Source: SHZI01 sp964384525
Lineage (GTDB): Bacteria; Pseudomonadota; Gammaproteobacteria; Steroidobacterales; GCA-2729495
Direction: 5' to 3'
NCBI GenBank assembly: GCA_964384525.1
Contig: CAYLKO010000002.1
Location: 1-64,000, forward strand
Length of the DNA: 64,000 nt
Shown here: positions 41,344 through 50,366 of the stretch, one piece after another
Layout of the letters: every line of letters begins with the position of its first letter
Numbering within the stretch: the stretch's first letter is position 1
Made by a program: the position numbers and the translations under genes
The notes under the pieces: model-generated
Told to the model about the DNA's origin: nothing
The model's database searches: none
What the model saw: only the letters and a program-made list of their open reading frames with translations

Positions 41344-42252
41344 CCTGCCGAGAATCCTGACATTTCCCGAGAGCTCCAGGGGCGCCCGCGTGGTGGGGTC
41401 CAGCAGCAATTCAAGCTTGCCGCGCAGGCCGAGCAGCTCCAGGTCGTCATCGTCGGGATCACCACCGGGCACGGGCAGGCCCTCGAGCGACAGTCGCACA
41501 GGCAGGACTGTCCCATTACGTTGAATCGTGCCGGTAGGCCACAGCTCATCGTAACGCACGCCGACTTCGGTCGCCGGCAGAACCCGGATGCGCACGGTCT
41601 GGGTGTCGCGCCGACGAAATATCAGCAGCTCCAGTTGCTCACCGGGCTGGTCGAGGTCGGCGGCGGCAATGGCATACAAAAGGCCGGTGGGCTCGATGAC
41701 CGCCTGCCCACCCGGCGCCAGCGGATAGGTCCGCAAGCCCTGGCTGGTGCGCGTCCAGCGGGAGGGTTGCAGGCTGTCTTCCGCGGCCGTCGCCGGCCAG
41801 CGGGTGCGTTGATAGGCGCCCTCGTGCCCGAAGCGATAGACCCGCCAGCGCAACCGGCCCCGCTGGTCGTGCTGCGTGCGTTGCAGGGCAGCTCCGGATC
41901 GTGGGTCCATCAGCAGGATCACGCTGGATTGCCGGCCCACGCCGCCGGCTTCGTAGCTCAGTTCGAGGACTTCGTTGCCTGGCTTGAGCGGTGTAAAGCC
42001 ATCGGCGACGATGGTCGCCAGATCGCCGGCGGCTGCAGCGCCGGAGAGGGTGCGCAAGGTCAAACGCGCCTCGGCTGTCAGCATGAGCTTGCTGGCGGTC
42101 ATCCGGATTTCGGACCAGCCGACCCGTGCCGGATCGAGCCGGGTGTTGTCCGGACCCGCCATCGTGGCCGGCGTCACCGCGAGCAGCCCGGCGGCCATCA
42201 GGGCCGATGCGGTCAGCAGCCGGTGGCGTGGCGCGGGTGAAGCGTGATTCAT
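41308..42252 (-). CDS. Exported protein of unknown function
   Basis: A 314-residue protein with a signal peptide (about 10-32, LLTASALMAAGLLAVTPATMA) and a predicted all-beta mature part, with strands such as MTASKLMLTAEARLTLRT, RLRWRVYRFGHEGAY and QTVRIRVLPATEVGVRYDEL. I do not recognise the family; the LELSYEAGG...RQSSVILLMDP stretch recalls DUF3108-like envelope proteins but not convincingly. It is divergent from tamA, with 48 bp between the starts, which hints at an outer-membrane role. Confidence 0.7.
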   Translation of the reverse strand: MNHASPAPRHRLLTASALMAAGLLAVTPATMAGPDNTRLDPARVGWSEIRMTASKLMLTAEARLTLRTLSGAAAAGDLATIVADGFTPLKPGNEVLELSYEAGGVGRQSSVILLMDPRSGAALQRTQHDQRGRLRWRVYRFGHEGAYQRTRWPATAAEDSLQPSRWTRTSQGLRTYPLAPGGQAVIEPTGLLYAIAAADLDQPGEQLELLIFRRRDTQTVRIRVLPATEVGVRYDELWPTGTIQRNGTVLPVRLSLEGLPVPGGDPDDDDLELLGLRGKLELLLDPTTRAPLELSGNVRILGRVKLRLTALRPL

Positions 42253-42300
42253 TCCGCGATAATAACGCGGAGCTGCCAGGGATCAGGGACCGACGACGAC

Positions 42301-44040
42301 ATGCGTTTTCCAAGGCTTGCCGCCACGCTGGCCACCTGTCTGCTGATTGTCCTGGCACTCGGCGCACCGGCAGTCCGGGCGGAGGTGGACTTTGCAGGCT
42401 TGAGCCGCACCACGGAAAAAGTGGTCCGGGCCACGGTGGATCTGGTGGACGAGCCCTGCAGCGCGCCGGACGCTCGTGTGCGCCGCCTGTTCAAGCGGGC
42501 CGACCGGCAGGTTCATCAGGCCCTCGAAGTGTATGGCTACTATTCGCCGACCATCAAAGGATCACTGACCCACGCCGGCAATTGCTGGCAGGCGCGCTTC
42601 GAGATCGACCGCGGGCCGCGGGTGCGCCTGCGCAAGGTGGCCATCGGCATCACCGGGCCCGGCAGTGATGATCCGGTGCTGGCGCGATTCCTCTCGCGGG
42701 AGATGTTGTCGGCCGGCGATGGACTGAACCAGAGTGCCTACGATGGTCTGAAGGCGTCATTGGCGGGCCTCGCCCAGCGGCGTGGCTACTTTGACGGGCG
42801 TTTTGCCACGAGCCGCATCGATGTGTATCCGGATCAGGATGCCGCCGACATCACGCTCGACTACGTCTCCGGCGAGCGCTACCGCTTCGGGCCCAGCACG
42901 CTGGACCAGTATGGCGTTGCTCCGGAACTGGCGCTGCGCTTTGGCGAGTTCAAGCCGGGTGAGCCCTACGACGCCGACCGGCTCAACGAGCTGTACACGG
43001 ACCTGCTCGCCGGCGGCTACTTCCAGAACATCGAGTTGCGCACCACCCAGCGTCCGGCACCGGATCTGGATGTGCCGCTGACCATCGTCCTGACGGCGGC
43101 ACCGCCGCGCACCTGGACCACGGGCGTTGGTTATGCCACCGACACCGGGGCCAAGCTGCGGCTGGGTTACGTCAATCAGCGGCTGAATCGCAAGGGGCAT
43201 CAGCTCGAGTTCGATTCCAACCTGGCCGAGGTTCTGGGCAGCAGTACCGTGAGTTATCGGCTGCCGCAAGGCAGTCCGCGGGACGAGTGGCTGAGCTTCG
43301 ATGCGGGCTATCAGTACGACAATCCGGAAGACAGCCGCAGCAACGAGTTCCGGCTGGGCGTCAAGCAGATCAAACGCCGGTTCTCGACCTGGCGGGAAAC
43401 GCGCTTCATCGACTATCGCCGGGAGAGCTACCGGATTGGCGAAACCCGCAACACCAGTGATCTCGTCATTCCGGGCATCAGCTGGTCGCAGCAGCCGCGT
43501 CTCCTGCCGAGTCGTCCGCGACGGGGCCATCGCCTGGCGCTCACGGTCAGCGGCACGGACGAGTGGCTGGGGTCGGACACCGCCTTTGCCCAGATCGAGT
43601 CCTCCGGCAAGGTGATACTCCCCTTGTGGTCCACGGCACGTTTGCTGGTGCGTGGCGAGGTCGGCTGGACCATCAAGGATGATTTCGAGGACCTGCCGCT
43701 GTCGGTGCGCTACTTTGCCGGTGGCGATACCAGCGTCCGCGGCTATGGCTACAAGACCCTGGGGCCGGCCGACGCCGCCGGCAACGTGATCGGCGGGGCG
43801 GACAAGCTGGCCGGCAGCGTGGAGTTCGACCAGCAGGTCTTCGGCAACTGGTCGGTGGCCGCCTTCATCGATGTCGGCAATGCCTTCAACTCGTTCAAGG
43901 ACATGTCGCTGAAGACCGGCGTCGGCGCCGGCATCCGCTGGTACTCGCCACTCGGGCCGATCCGTTTCGATGTCGGCGTGCCGCTGCATGATTCACCCGA
44001 CTCGTTCCGCATCCACATCACGCTGGGTCCGGATCTCTGA
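42301..44040 (+). CDS. tamA: Outer-membrane translocation/assembly factor TamA
   Basis: A 579-residue Omp85-family protein: signal peptide (1-26), about three POTRA domains (27-265), then a 16-stranded beta-barrel. The barrel has the Omp85 loop-6 motif VRGYGY and ends RFDVGVPL...FRIHITLGPDL, an aromatic/hydrophobic beta-signal. TamA works with TamB in outer-membrane protein assembly and lipid homeostasis. ATG 42301 is the family start. The stop overlaps the tamB start by one base. Confidence 0.95.
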   Translation: MRFPRLAATLATCLLIVLALGAPAVRAEVDFAGLSRTTEKVVRATVDLVDEPCSAPDARVRRLFKRADRQVHQALEVYGYYSPTIKGSLTHAGNCWQARFEIDRGPRVRLRKVAIGITGPGSDDPVLARFLSREMLSAGDGLNQSAYDGLKASLAGLAQRRGYFDGRFATSRIDVYPDQDAADITLDYVSGERYRFGPSTLDQYGVAPELALRFGEFKPGEPYDADRLNELYTDLLAGGYFQNIELRTTQRPAPDLDVPLTIVLTAAPPRTWTTGVGYATDTGAKLRLGYVNQRLNRKGHQLEFDSNLAEVLGSSTVSYRLPQGSPRDEWLSFDAGYQYDNPEDSRSNEFRLGVKQIKRRFSTWRETRFIDYRRESYRIGETRNTSDLVIPGISWSQQPRLLPSRPRRGHRLALTVSGTDEWLGSDTAFAQIESSGKVILPLWSTARLLVRGEVGWTIKDDFEDLPLSVRYFAGGDTSVRGYGYKTLGPADAAGNVIGGADKLAGSVEFDQQVFGNWSVAAFIDVGNAFNSFKDMSLKTGVGAGIRWYSPLGPIRFDVGVPLHDSPDSFRIHITLGPDL

Positions 44041-47000
44041 TGAGCGATCAGCCGCAGCAGGCCACGAAAGCCGCGCGCCGCTTCGGTGTATTGGCGCTGC
44101 TGGGAATCAGCAGTCACCTGCTGCTGCGCTTCGTGATCGCGATCATCAGCCTGGGACTGCTCCTGCTGATTTTCACTTTGTTCGTCCTGGGCACTCCACA
44201 AGGCAGCGCCTGGGTGGCGAGGACCCTCACGGACTTCAGTGGTGGGAAGGTGCAGGCCACGGGCGTGAGCGGCACGCTGCTCGCCGGGCTCGACCTCGAA
44301 CGCTTCGATGTCAACACGGACACCGTGCAGGTCTCGATCGCACCGGCCGGGCTGCGTATGCACTGGCCGGATCTGTTGCGCGGCCGGTTGCGCCTGACGA
44401 CTGCCCGCGCCGATGCCGTCACCATCGTGCTGCGACCCCGGCCGGAGCATGAGCCGGATGAACCGGTAGCGGCCTTGCGTCTGCCCCTGGCGATAGTCGT
44501 TGACGGGCTGCAGATCGGGAGATTGACGATCCGCACGGTGCCGGCAGCGGGCGACGAAGCCGGGGCATCGGCCGTCGAGATCGGCCCCATCGCCCTGCGG
44601 GGTGACCTGACGAATGGCGTGATCCGCTTCGACCGCCTTCAGGTGCAGCTTTACGGCCTCAATGTGGAGGCGGCCGGCCGCTTCGGTACCGGCGAACCCT
44701 TTGCGCTGGCGAGCCAGCTGCGCTGGCGCATGCCGGCGGCGGCGATATCCGGTGCCGGCAGTGTGGCTGGCGATCTTGGCGACCTGCAGTTCGGGCAGGT
44801 GGTGGAACTGCCGTCGGCGGTACAGGTGGCGGGCCGGATCCACCTGCTCGGCGACCAGCCGCGCCTCGACGCCACGGCCCGCTGGACCGATCTTGAGCAG
44901 GCCCTGATGGCTGATGACCCGCGCTTCGTCCTGCAGAGTTCCTCCGGCGAGTTGCAGCTCCGTGGCTGGACGGATGATCTGTCGATCCGCTTGAACGGCC
45001 GGATCGCCCTTGGTGCGGATGCCATCAAGGGGAACGGGGGCCGCAGCGCCGCGCTGGCGGTGAGGGCCCACGGTGATCTCGAGCATCTGGACCTGCAGCG
45101 CATCGCGCTCGACGGTTTCGGTGGCGAGCTTCGCGGGACCGGCCGCGTGCAATTCCGGAACCCCGCGGCCCTGCAGTTGCAGCTGCAGGGCATGAACATC
45201 AACCCGGGCTTCATCGATCCCCGCTTCGATGGGCAGCTCAGCTTCGCTGCGGCTTTGTCGGGCGATGCAACCGGCAACTTCCGTGTCCAGGTGCCGGAGG
45301 CCGGCGGACGGCTGTTCGATCGACAGTTCAAGGCAGCCGGTACGGTGGCGCGCGAGGGGCAGCGCCTGACGCTGGACCAGGTCCGCGTGTCGTCGGGCGT
45401 GAATCGCCTGGCAGCGAGCGGGCAGTGGGGTCCGCGTGTGTCCGGCACCTTCGCCATCGATGCCCCCGACCTGGCAACCCTGTGGCCCGGCCTCAAGGGT
45501 GAACTGCGCGGCTCCGGGAGTGCCGCCGGCACGGCGCAGGAGCCACAGCTCGATATCGAGCTCGAGGGGCATCGGGTCGGCTATGACGATCTGCAGATCG
45601 AAACGCTCCGGGTGCGCGGCAGCCGGGATTGTCGTGCGCATCAGCAGCTCGATCTGTCTGCCGACAATCTGCGCTGGAGCGGATCAGCCGTTGGCAACCT
45701 GGCGGCGGAGCTCGACGGCACACCGGCGAACCATGATCTGCACGCAAGCCTGACCGGCGGTGACGTCGCGTTCGAGTTCCGCGCAACGGGTGCCTGGCAG
45801 GCCGGCGGGCTGGCCTTGCGTTTCGCCCGGGCCAGCGTCCAGGTCGGCGATACCCGGACCTGGTCGTTGCAGGAGCCAGCCACCCTGCGGGTGGCCGGCA
45901 GGAACGTCACGCTCAGCGCGCATTGCTGGATCGGCCAGGGCGAACTCTGTGTCGCCGACAGCCGCCTCGACGCCGAGGGCATCGAGGCCGGCTTGAGGCT
46001 CCAGGCATTTCCCCTCGCGACCTTCTCGCCCTGGCTGCCGGCCGACCTTGAGGGCGATGGTACGGCCACGGCCTGTGTGGCGATTGCCGGGACGGTTGGC
46101 CGCTACATCGGCCATCTGCAGGGCCGGCTGGATGAGGCGGCGCTCCGCTGGCGGACACAGGACGACGAAGAGGTGGAAACCACCTTCAGCGAATTCAAGG
46201 TGGAGGTCGATCTGGCCGATGCACTTTTGCAGTTCGACGCCCGTCTCGCCGAGAGCTTTGGCCTCCACCTGTCTGCCCGGGGTACGGTGACCACGCCGTT
46301 TGGCGCCAACCCCACCGTCGACGCCCGGATCACGGGTGGCGTGCCGGATCTCGCCTCCCTCGGGCCGGTACTCGAGCGCTTTGTCGACATCGCGGACTTG
46401 AAGGGAGTGCTCGGCGTGGACGCCACCTTGTCCGGCAATGCCAGGCGACCGGATATCGCCGGTGGCGTTGAGCTGGATCAGGGCGCCTTCACGGTGCCCG
46501 TGGCCGGCATCACCGTCGACCGGATTGCCCTGGCCCTGCGTGGTCGCCCGGATGGACAGCTCGTCGCGACGGGCAATGCCCGCTCGGGCAAGGGCTTTGT
46601 TGCCCTGGACGGCAGCCTGGCCTGGCGCGACCAGCTGATGCCGACCGGCGATGCCACGATCAAGGGCCGGCTCTTCGACGTGATCCGCCTGCCCCAGGGC
46701 CTGGTGCAGGTATCACCGGACGCGCAGGTGCGCCTGCGCGATGGCCAGTTCCGGATCAGTGGCGAAGTGCTCGTGCCGCGCGCCGAGATCAAGCTGAAGA
46801 AGCTCGAAGAAAGCGGTGTCGAGCCATCCGAAGACACCGTGGTGCATGGGCGCACGGAGCTCGCCGTGGAACGCAAGCCTCCGTTGTTCATGCTGGATGG
46901 CCTGCAGGTGCGACTCGGCGAGCAGGTGTCCTTTGATGGCTTCGGGCTCAAGACCCGGCTGGTGGGCGGGCTGCGTCTGTCCCAGTCGCTGGGTGCTGAT

Positions 47001-47606
47001 CCGAGGTTGGTGAGTGGCGCCGGGATCGTCACGCTGCAGGACGGCCTGTTCACGGTTTTCGGGCAGAAGCTGGCGATCGATCGCGGCTCACTGCTGTTTT
47101 CCGGCGTGGTCACCGACCCGGGACTGGATGTGAAGGCCAGCCGGGCCGTGACCTATCAGGGCCGGGATGTAACCGTCGGCGTGCTGTTGTCCGGCACGGT
47201 GTCGCGGATCATCACCCGGATCTTTTCCGAGCCCGCCATGGGTGAGCTCGACGCCTTGTCCTATCTCACCACGGGCAAGCCGCTGTCGGCCTCCAGTGTC
47301 GGCGATCGCTCGGCAGTGGCCAATGCAGCGGTCAGTCTGGGGCTGAGCCAGGCATTGCCGGTGGCCCAGAAATTGGGTTCAGCGCTCAATGTCGACGAGA
47401 TCGGCCTCGACACCACCGACTCGGGGGGCACTGCGGTCGTGGTCGGCGAGCGTCTGGGCAATGATCTGTTCATCCGCTACAGCTACGGCGTGTTCGATCA
47501 GATCGGCACGATCAAGGTGACCTATCGCCTGTCGAAACGCCTCAGTCTGGAAGCCAGCTCCGGCAATGAGCAATCCCTGGATCTGATCTATTCGGTGAAC
47601 TGGTAG
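44040..47606 (+). CDS. tamB: Translocation/assembly module protein TamB
   Basis: A 1188-residue AsmA-like bridging protein: inner-membrane helix near the N-terminus (about 33-57), a long periplasmic beta-rich groove, and the C-terminal DUF490/TamB domain (about 850-1188) with SLGADPRLVSGAGIVTLQDG, VGVLLSGTVSRIITRIFSEP and the end DLIYSVNW. It is thought to carry phospholipid or hydrophobic proteins between membranes. Coupled to tamA through a TGATG junction. Length is close to the usual 1250-1350. Confidence 0.95.
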   Translation: MSDQPQQATKAARRFGVLALLGISSHLLLRFVIAIISLGLLLLIFTLFVLGTPQGSAWVARTLTDFSGGKVQATGVSGTLLAGLDLERFDVNTDTVQVSIAPAGLRMHWPDLLRGRLRLTTARADAVTIVLRPRPEHEPDEPVAALRLPLAIVVDGLQIGRLTIRTVPAAGDEAGASAVEIGPIALRGDLTNGVIRFDRLQVQLYGLNVEAAGRFGTGEPFALASQLRWRMPAAAISGAGSVAGDLGDLQFGQVVELPSAVQVAGRIHLLGDQPRLDATARWTDLEQALMADDPRFVLQSSSGELQLRGWTDDLSIRLNGRIALGADAIKGNGGRSAALAVRAHGDLEHLDLQRIALDGFGGELRGTGRVQFRNPAALQLQLQGMNINPGFIDPRFDGQLSFAAALSGDATGNFRVQVPEAGGRLFDRQFKAAGTVAREGQRLTLDQVRVSSGVNRLAASGQWGPRVSGTFAIDAPDLATLWPGLKGELRGSGSAAGTAQEPQLDIELEGHRVGYDDLQIETLRVRGSRDCRAHQQLDLSADNLRWSGSAVGNLAAELDGTPANHDLHASLTGGDVAFEFRATGAWQAGGLALRFARASVQVGDTRTWSLQEPATLRVAGRNVTLSAHCWIGQGELCVADSRLDAEGIEAGLRLQAFPLATFSPWLPADLEGDGTATACVAIAGTVGRYIGHLQGRLDEAALRWRTQDDEEVETTFSEFKVEVDLADALLQFDARLAESFGLHLSARGTVTTPFGANPTVDARITGGVPDLASLGPVLERFVDIADLKGVLGVDATLSGNARRPDIAGGVELDQGAFTVPVAGITVDRIALALRGRPDGQLVATGNARSGKGFVALDGSLAWRDQLMPTGDATIKGRLFDVIRLPQGLVQVSPDAQVRLRDGQFRISGEVLVPRAEIKLKKLEESGVEPSEDTVVHGRTELAVERKPPLFMLDGLQVRLGEQVSFDGFGLKTRLVGGLRLSQSLGADPRLVSGAGIVTLQDGLFTVFGQKLAIDRGSLLFSGVVTDPGLDVKASRAVTYQGRDVTVGVLLSGTVSRIITRIFSEPAMGELDALSYLTTGKPLSASSVGDRSAVANAAVSLGLSQALPVAQKLGSALNVDEIGLDTTDSGGTAVVVGERLGNDLFIRYSYGVFDQIGTIKVTYRLSKRLSLEASSGNEQSLDLIYSVNW

Positions 47607-47613
47607 CGCAGGC

Positions 47614-47651
47614 AAAAAAAACCCGCCAGCTCCGGGGGAAGGAGTGGCGGG
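47614..47651 (-). terminator. Rho-independent terminator of the microprotein transcript
   Basis: On the minus strand CCCGCCACTCC pairs with GGAGCTGGCGGG around a short loop and is followed by eight T (the A run at 47614-47621). This is a strong intrinsic terminator. On the plus strand the hairpin is not followed by T, so it would not serve tamB as well. It lies about 95 bases after the stop of the 37-aa reading frame. Confidence 0.8.
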
Positions 47652-47746
47652 CTACTCGCCGGGCCTGTCGGGCGTCACCCCCGGGGGGGAGGGGGGATTG
47701 CAGGAGTGACCTGCGCCGAGTGGCCCTGCTCTCTAAACGGTTGTCG

Positions 47747-47860
47747 TCAACCCAGGAAGACCCGCAGTGCGACCAGCGGAACCAGGATGGCAATTGCAAG
47801 CAGCAGCAGGTCACCGAACTCGTAAAAAAGATTGTGGTCGTTGTGGATGTCGATGTTCAT
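47747..47860 (-). CDS. 37-residue membrane microprotein
   Basis: A short frame encoding MNIDIHNDHNLFYEFGDLLL, continued by LAIAILVPLVALRVFLG. The first 16 residues are polar with three His and several Asp/Asn; the rest is one transmembrane helix. AAGGAGATATCGC before the ATG is one of the best ribosome-binding sites in the window, and a strong terminator lies downstream on the same strand. The strength of these signals, not homology, supports it as a real gene. No family is recognised. Confidence 0.65.
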   Translation of the reverse strand: MNIDIHNDHNLFYEFGDLLLLAIAILVPLVALRVFLG

Positions 47861-47938
47861 GCGATATCTCCTTGAAGCGAATCCTGATCTCACGGTGCCC
47901 ATCCTGACCGGTTGTGGCGAGCACTTCCTTTCCGGCGG

Positions 47939-47985
47939 GTAACACTTTGTATCAACGTGTAACGGCGGCAGCTTCCGGCTACAGT
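47939..47985 (+). promoter_or_regulatory. Triple GTAWC repeat and -10 upstream of the acyltransferase
   Basis: GTAAC-ACTTT-GTATC-AACGT-GTAAC at 47939-47963 is three half-sites at an exact 10-bp period. Sixteen bases after the last one is TACAGT (47980-47985), a plausible -10, with the last half-site in the -35 position. This is the layout of promoters activated by OmpR-family regulators. The downstream gene starts at 48028. The array also lies 79 bp upstream of the divergent microprotein start. Confidence 0.45.
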
Positions 47986-48027
47986 GCGGGGCCGTTCATC
48001 CCGTGGAGCAGCCATGGAGAGCAGCCC

Positions 48028-49011
48028 TTGACCCGCAGCACGAACCACGCGACGAACGCCGCGGCAAATCAGGCCCAAAGCGGCCCAGCCGCCGACGTGG
48101 CTGCACCGCTCCGGCAGTACTGGCAGCCACGCTATTGGCCGCTGTGGCTGGGCCTGGCGCTGATGCGACTCAATGCCTTTCTGCCCTACCGGGCGCAGAT
48201 GGCGGAGGGGCGCGGACTGGGCTGGCTGCTGTACCGCGTGATGCCGAAGCGTCGCAGCATTGCGGCCACGAATCTGCGCCTGTGTTTTCCCGAACTCGAC
48301 GAGCCTGCACAACAGCAGCTTTTGAAAGCCCACTTTGCTTCGCTCGGCGCCACCATCATCGAGCATGGCCTGGCCTGGTGGGGCAGTGATGCCCTGGTGC
48401 GTCGTCTGGTCGACCTGCGCGGCACGGAACATCTGACCCGGGCCATGGCGGGCGGGCGTGGCGTCGTGCTGCTGACCGGGCATTTCGGGCCGCAGGAGTT
48501 CAGCGGCCGGGCTTTCAACCTGGCGTGTCCGGCGACAGCCGGGTTCTATAGGCCGAACCGCAATCCGCTGGTCGATGAAATCCTGAAGACGGTCAGGCGC
48601 CGTTCGGCCGCGGTACTGATTCCCAAGGCTGCCCTGCGTCAGGTGGTGCGCACACTGCGCAGTGGCATGCCGCTCTGGTACGCGGCGGATCAAAGTTATA
48701 GGCGCTCACAAAGCGCCCTCGTCCCGTTCTTTGGTGAGCCGGCGATGACCAGCACGGCACTCAGCGAGCTCTGCCGCCTCGGTCGGGCGGTGGTTGTTCC
48801 CCTGCTGCCCACCCGCCTGCCCGATGGTCGGGGTTATCGCCTGGACATCCTGCCGGCGCTCGAGAATTTTCCGGGCGACTGCCCGGAAGCGGATGCCAAG
48901 CGCATCAATGCCATTCTGGAAGCCCACATACGCACGGTGCCGGCGCAATACTACTGGTTGCATCGACGCTTCAAGGGGCGACCAGCCCCGTATCCGGATC
49001 CCTATCAGTGA
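48028..49011 (+). CDS. LpxL/HtrB-like lysophospholipid or lipid A acyltransferase
   Basis: A 327-residue inner-membrane acyltransferase. One membrane helix (about 33-52) is followed by MPKRRSIAATNLRLCFPEL (family start), the catalytic HX4E motif in LTGHFGPQEF, FYRPNRNPLVDEIL, and PLWYAADQSYRRSQSALVPFFG, all typical of LpxL/LpxM. It should add a secondary acyl chain to lipid A, or act on another glycolipid. The start is probably TTG 48028, with GGAGAG upstream; no ATG is better placed. The 3' end overlaps the convergent MFS gene by 7 bp. Confidence 0.88.
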   Translation: MTRSTNHATNAAANQAQSGPAADVAAPLRQYWQPRYWPLWLGLALMRLNAFLPYRAQMAEGRGLGWLLYRVMPKRRSIAATNLRLCFPELDEPAQQQLLKAHFASLGATIIEHGLAWWGSDALVRRLVDLRGTEHLTRAMAGGRGVVLLTGHFGPQEFSGRAFNLACPATAGFYRPNRNPLVDEILKTVRRRSAAVLIPKAALRQVVRTLRSGMPLWYAADQSYRRSQSALVPFFGEPAMTSTALSELCRLGRAVVVPLLPTRLPDGRGYRLDILPALENFPGDCPEADAKRINAILEAHIRTVPAQYYWLHRRFKGRPAPYPDPYQ

Positions 49012-50321
49012 CCGGCCTTCCGGGCTGCGCCGGGGCGACCACCGCGTTGATCCGGAATCTTGATCGTGAAGGCATAGATGCTGAGGAAGGTCATGGCGAC
49101 GGCGCCGACGATCATCGGACCGTGATGGCCCAGATGGGTATAGATCTGCGTGCCGACGAGCGGCCCGAGGATCGCGCCCAGCGTCGTGCCAGCCCCCAGA
49201 AAGCCGGCGGCTGCACCCTGTTCCCAGCCTTCGAGGCACAGGCTGGCGCTGCCGTTGATGCCGGGACTGGCGCAGGCGAATGAGAGCCCCAGCACGCTGA
49301 AGCCGACGGCCAGCAGGGGCAGGGTGCGCGCCATGGCGATGACCACCAGTGCGATGACGAAAAACCGGCCCAGCAGGCGCAGGAGAATCTTGGGCCTCAC
49401 CTTGACGAGCTGGAACACGCCGACCTGGACGACCACGATCGTCAGCGCCATGGAGATCAGCATCAGGCTGACCTGGCGCACCAGGGCCTTCGGGTCGGTG
49501 ATGCCGAACTCGTCCTGCAGATAAAAACTCAGGATGAGTTGCAGCGCCATGAAAGCCAGGAAGAACGTGAACCACATCAGCAGAAACGGCCGCAGGCGCC
49601 GATCACCGAGTTTCAGGTTCACCTTCTTGCCGGCGTAGGGATGACGCGGTGGTTCCGGCAGAAAGCGCCAGCTCAACCCGACACCGACGATGCCGATGCC
49701 GGCGGCCGCGTACATTGGCACCAGGGGGCCGAGGAAGGCGAGTGCGCCGGCCAGCACCGGGCCGAGGATGGAGCCCATGCCATTGGCCGCACCAATGATG
49801 GCCAGTCCCTGGGCGCGATGGCGCACATCCGTCACGTCGACGATGTAGGCCGTGGCGGACGGATAGAGGCCGGACGCGATGGCGCCATAGGCCGCCCGCG
49901 TGAGGCCGAACAGCACCAGCAGCCAGAAGCCCGTCAGGATGCCGCTTACACCCAGCTGCAACACGAGTGCGACCAGCAATGTGCCGACCGCGGCGCCGCT
50001 GATGCCGATGAGAAACACCGGCTTGCGGCCGATCACGTCGCTGCGCCGGCCCCAGAACGGTGAGCCGATGATCAGTGGCAGGCTGGCCAGCGTCAGGGCG
50101 ATGCCGAAGCTCTGCGCATCGAAGCCCACCTGGCGCGCCAGCGGGGTGACGATGACGAAGGTCAGGGACTGGCCGATCGCAAACAGCATGACGCCCATGC
50201 CGAGGAGCAGGCGGGCACGGACCGGACCTTGGGCCGGACCCTGGGCCGTGGCCTCGGTCGTGGCTTCGGCCGCAGGCGATGGAACGTTCTCGTCAGTCGT
50301 CCGGTTCGTGGAGTGGGTCAT
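49005..50321 (-). CDS. MFS efflux-type transporter
   Basis: A 438-residue major facilitator protein with 12 predicted helices after a disordered, Ala/Thr/Gln-rich N-terminus containing a small GPAQGP repeat. The loop-2 motif GSPFWGRRSDVIGRKPVFL and the drug-efflux-type motif C in ANGMGSILGPVLAG indicate a proton-driven exporter of the TetA/Bcr-like branch. Substrate unknown. It lies 45 bp after the glucan synthase gene on the same strand. Confidence 0.85.
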   Translation of the reverse strand: MTHSTNRTTDENVPSPAAEATTEATAQGPAQGPVRARLLLGMGVMLFAIGQSLTFVIVTPLARQVGFDAQSFGIALTLASLPLIIGSPFWGRRSDVIGRKPVFLIGISGAAVGTLLVALVLQLGVSGILTGFWLLVLFGLTRAAYGAIASGLYPSATAYIVDVTDVRHRAQGLAIIGAANGMGSILGPVLAGALAFLGPLVPMYAAAGIGIVGVGLSWRFLPEPPRHPYAGKKVNLKLGDRRLRPFLLMWFTFFLAFMALQLILSFYLQDEFGITDPKALVRQVSLMLISMALTIVVVQVGVFQLVKVRPKILLRLLGRFFVIALVVIAMARTLPLLAVGFSVLGLSFACASPGINGSASLCLEGWEQGAAAGFLGAGTTLGAILGPLVGTQIYTHLGHHGPMIVGAVAMTFLSIYAFTIKIPDQRGGRPGAARKAGH

Positions 50322-50366
50322 CGGTGAATTGCGCGGCCATCAGCGGGAGTATCCGGTGGCGCAAGT

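Noticed and set aside
47542..47814. 90-codon minus-strand open frame over the tamB end
   Set aside because: It runs straight through the strong terminator hairpin and overlaps the better-supported 37-aa frame in another register.
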